NCBI GenBank assembly: GCA_963924555.1
Contig: OZ004593.1
Location: forward strand, 6,878,480-6,942,479
Length of the DNA stretch: 64,000 bases
Source of the DNA: Crambe crambe
Lineage: Eukaryota > Porifera > Demospongiae > Poecilosclerida > Crambeidae
Direction of reading: 5' to 3'
A program made the translations under genes and the position numbers. Below, one piece after another: positions 61,657-64,000 of this stretch. Numbering within the stretch: position 1 is the first letter of the stretch; the number at the start of each line of letters is the position of its first letter. Under the pieces are notes generated by a model. It made no database searches and had not been told where the DNA came from. It saw only the letters and a program-made list of their open reading frames with translations.

Positions 61657-62404
61657 TCAATGGCAGTGCTCGTTTTGTTCCCTGAAGTTCCCCATAAGGT
61701 GTCTGCTTTTGGCAAATATGAAATAACCCATACCAGCACCAAAACAGACAGCAAGAAAGAGCCAGGCATTGAATGTCATGGCTACCAGCATCAGGAGGTA
61801 GGCATAACCTACTTGCACCACATGCAGCAGTGACTGGATCACGTGCATGCTAACACTGATGGAGTAGTACTTAAACCTGCACACATACATAATATCATTA
61901 TGAGTAATTATGTTCCACAACAAATAGTGAGCATTCTCTCTGTAGATGTAACACACACATACCCTTTGTCTTTATTCTTATGCTGTCTTCTCTGACTGGG
62001 TATCAAGGTTCCTCTGTCGGTATCATCATCATCATCATCATGGATTGGCCGAAGAGAGCACTCATGACGACTGGTGTGATCCTTCCAATGCCTCCAATCT
62101 CTGTACACCAAGTATTCTCGCAAAGTCTTCAGTCCTTCATACAACACTGCCATAAAAAACACAGCAAAGACAGCCCCTATGATTCCTAAAAACAACATAA
62201 TCATCCTGCAGTCTGTCTTGAAGAACCTTGTAACATTGACTTGCCTCCTACACTGTTGACTCTCCATGTTGGGAAGAGCAGGTGACCCCCGGGCACTGTC
62301 CTACTAAACTTAAACACCATCTCCATCATAGGCATAGTGTCATTCTACGAACGTAGATAACGAATTGATGGCTTTAGTATCGTAGATTACCTAACACTCA
62401 CCAT
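61657..62404 (-). CDS. SLC31A1: CTR-type copper transporter, tandem copy 1 (SLC31)
   Basis: I read exon 1 as the ATG alone (62404-62402, ATG|gtgagt), spliced (ttcgtag|AATGAC) to NDTMPMMEMVFKFSRTVPGG and HLLFPTWRVN, which gives a Met-rich extracellular start. TM1 is LFLGIIGAVFAVFFMAVL and ends YEGLKTLREYLVY. The loop has an Asp run. The last exon carries TM2 with the MxxxM copper filter (YLLMLVAMTFNAWLFL), TM3 with GxxxG (GAGMGYFIF) and the C-terminal HCH. The intron inside the segment before TM1 is short and could be placed differently. CTR proteins form trimers importing Cu(I). Confidence 0.88.
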
Positions 62405-62623
62405 GATTATGACTGCAAATCAACAGCTAGCTATCTCTACTGCACGCATAGTAAATCTATGAATAAACAAGGAAGGGGGCGTGTCCACAGGCTACGTTTT
62501 TATGAATTATTCATAAACAAGGTAGGGGCGTGTCCACAGGCTACGTTTCATGAATTATTCATAATCACACGTACAAAGAGTTCATTGTCAACAGTCGAAA
62601 GATTGGTCTATTCACACAGGAAC

Positions 62624-63608
62624 TTAGTGGCAGTGCTCACTCTGAGCTTTGAAATTATCCAGCGACTTTCTACACTTTCCAAAGATGAAGTATCCCAGAC
62701 CAGCACCGATGCAGACCGCCAGAAACAGCCAACCATTGTAAGTCATGGCAACCAACATCAGGAGGTAGGCCACACCCACCTGGACAACATGAAGAAAGGA
62801 TTGCAGCACATGGAAGAGACTGCAGTATTCTTGTATCAGTATTGCGCATTTAGATTGCCTAAAAGTGGAACAAGTCAGAATTCATCATGTGTGGTTGTAG
62901 TACAACCACAAGCTGTCATAACAGAGGAAATGGCTATACAAGGGGTCAGTAGGTCACTTAATCAGGATTTGGCATTAATAACTACTAGTGGGGGAGCTCT
63001 GAGCTGAATGTGATGCATGTTCCTTTGGCAAGGGTGAAACAGTGAGAATGGTCTCTCTTTCCTGGCATTGATAACTTAAGCAAAGAATGCCTCAGGGGAA
63101 AAATTGACAAAATTCCGCTATAACTCTTATAGACATTGTGCAGGCTTGCCCTCCTCTTTTATACCTTCCATTCTTGATCAAAGGAGTGGTATCTCGAGAA
63201 GTTTGTTGACTCTCCTTAGCTGTATCCTGAATAGCATGGTCTCCTTTGCTATCAGCCTTCTTGCTCTCATAATACACCAAAATCTCTCGAAAAGTCTTCA
63301 GGCCTTCATAGAGAATAGCAACCACCATTATCAGCAGAACCCCACCAAATATCTCTGCAGAAGGATAGACAGGTTGATACCAATGGGAAAGGGGTTGGAG
63401 GAAACTGACGTCCTGGAGTCTCCAAGTTGAAGGAGGAGAAGAGGAGTGAGCACTGCCTTCCAAAGAAGAAGTACATCTGCATACTCATCATCTGCAAAGC
63501 ACTCAAGACAGTCACAACACTAACTACACAGCATCAATTAACTCACTGGGTTTGTAGAGCAATTTTCCATGCTCATATTGTGCATATCCATACCCAGCAT
63601 ATCCATAT
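62624..63608 (-). CDS. SLC31A1: CTR-type copper transporter, tandem copy 2 (SLC31)
   Basis: Exon 1 from ATG 63608 encodes MDMLGMDMHNMSMENCSTNP, a Met-rich copper-binding ectodomain with an NCS N-glycosylation sequon (ACCCA|gtgagt donor). Exon 2 follows (ttgcag|ATGATG) as MMSMQMYFFFGRQCSLLFSS. TM1 GGVLLIMVVAILYEGLKTF, a hydrophilic loop, then HVVQVGVAYLLMLVAMTYNG (MxxxM filter), GAGLGYFIF (GxxxG) and the terminal HCH copper-relay motif. The gene is shorter and more Met-rich than copy 1. Head to head with the S28 peptidase, 146 bp between ATGs. Confidence 0.9.
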
Positions 63609-63754
63609 CTTCGCCTGCGGTCTGTAGCTAGCCGAGGTACTATAGGAGACACTGCTGATTGTGATCAACCTTTGAACCTAGTGGTCATGCGCGCGCATGT
63701 AATTGATGACGAATCCGTTTCCATTTGTAGCTCACCAGATCTAGAGTGCAAAAA
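63609..63754. promoter_or_regulatory. Bidirectional CTR1/S28 peptidase promoter with GC-rich palindrome
   Basis: 146 bp between divergent ATGs, holding CATGCGCGCGCATG (63686-63699), a perfect palindrome of the NRF1-like type, and a CRE-like TGATGACG near 63704. Confidence 0.5.
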
Positions 63755-64000
63755 ATGTCGTCCTATTTGTTTATTCATTTATTGTGCCTTCTTTCTGGCT
63801 ACGTGGCGGGAAGACTGCCTACATACATGCAGAGAGGTGGGGGGTTAAAGGCCCCTTATCTCCCAGCGGATACTCCCTTGCCTGGAGACCAATGGATCGA
63901 GCAAAATTTGGATCAGTTAGGGTCACAGAGCATCTCCAAGTGGCAGCAGCGGTACTTTGTCAATTCAAGCTGGTGGGATTCGGAATTTGGACCTGTCTTC
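63755..64000 (+). CDS. Peptidase S28 family (PRSS16/PRCP-like), 5' end only
   Basis: Open frame from ATG 63755 to the window end, 82 codons. Signal peptide MSSYLFIHLLCLLSGYVAG, propeptide-like stretch, then PGDQWIEQNLDQLG and KWQQRYFVNSSWWDSEFGPV. The pattern Q-x-LD-x-(8-10)-QRYFVN-x-W-x-GPVF is the start of the S28 serine carboxypeptidase/aminopeptidase domain seen in thymus-specific serine protease and lysosomal Pro-X carboxypeptidase. The catalytic Ser, Asp and His lie beyond the window, so activity and subfamily cannot be judged. Confidence 0.88.
   Translation, partial: MSSYLFIHLLCLLSGYVAGRLPTYMQRGGGLKAPYLPADTPLPGDQWIEQNLDQLGSQSISKWQQRYFVNSSWWDSEFGPVF

Overview
This is a gene-dense piece of an animal nuclear genome, most probably a sponge and most likely a demosponge. 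Evidence: almost every gene is split by short GT-AG introns; metazoan families such as an Abl kinase with a C-terminal F-actin-binding domain, mitoguardin, endophilin-B and ODR4 are present; and both subunits of the microbe/plant-type pyridoxal-phosphate synthase (PdxS and PdxT) occur as intron-containing genes, which among animals I associate mainly with sponges. The species cannot be fixed from sequence alone.

Layout. 1-9 kb: EVI5-type RabGAP (-), an intergenic stretch with CRE and NRF1-like sites, and THNSL2 (-). 9-19.6 kb: UCHL5 (+), an unrecognised Ser-rich gene (+), MED22 (-) head-to-head with RPL7A (+), MVB12 (-), then two related intronless coiled-coil genes (+). 19.6-23 kb: PdxT (-) head-to-head with PdxS (+). 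23-29 kb: Abl (+). 29-33 kb: LRRIQ3 (-) and DNAJC4 (-). 33-39 kb: two stomatins (+) separated by a truncated LINE, then endophilin-B (+). 39-43 kb: two tandem MACPF genes (-). 43-50 kb: a TBC1D2-like RabGAP (-) carrying an extra C-terminal propeller-like region. 50-57 kb: MRPS33 (+), a His-rich LRR gene (+), mitoguardin (+). 57-64 kb: ZDHHC12 (-), ODR4 (-), CFAP20 (+), two tandem CTR1 copper transporters (-) and the 5' end of an S28 serine peptidase (+).

Organisation. Many neighbours start back to back within about 100-360 bp: THNSL2/UCHL5, MED22/RPL7A, MVB12/coiled-coil gene, PdxT/PdxS, DNAJC4/stomatin, TBC1D2/MRPS33, ODR4/CFAP20 and CTR1/S28. Shared promoters are therefore the rule here. 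MED22/RPL7A repeats the core of the vertebrate Surfeit locus, and PdxT/PdxS encode the two halves of one enzyme. THNSL2 belongs to a PLP-dependent family. Paralogues occur in tandem: stomatins, MACPF proteins, CTR1 transporters and small coiled-coil proteins. Several minisatellites sit directly on splice sites, which is the most unusual structural feature I found. I saw no rRNA, convincing tRNA or CRISPR array. Exon borders were read by eye from splice consensus and protein continuity, so gene models are approximate unless stated.
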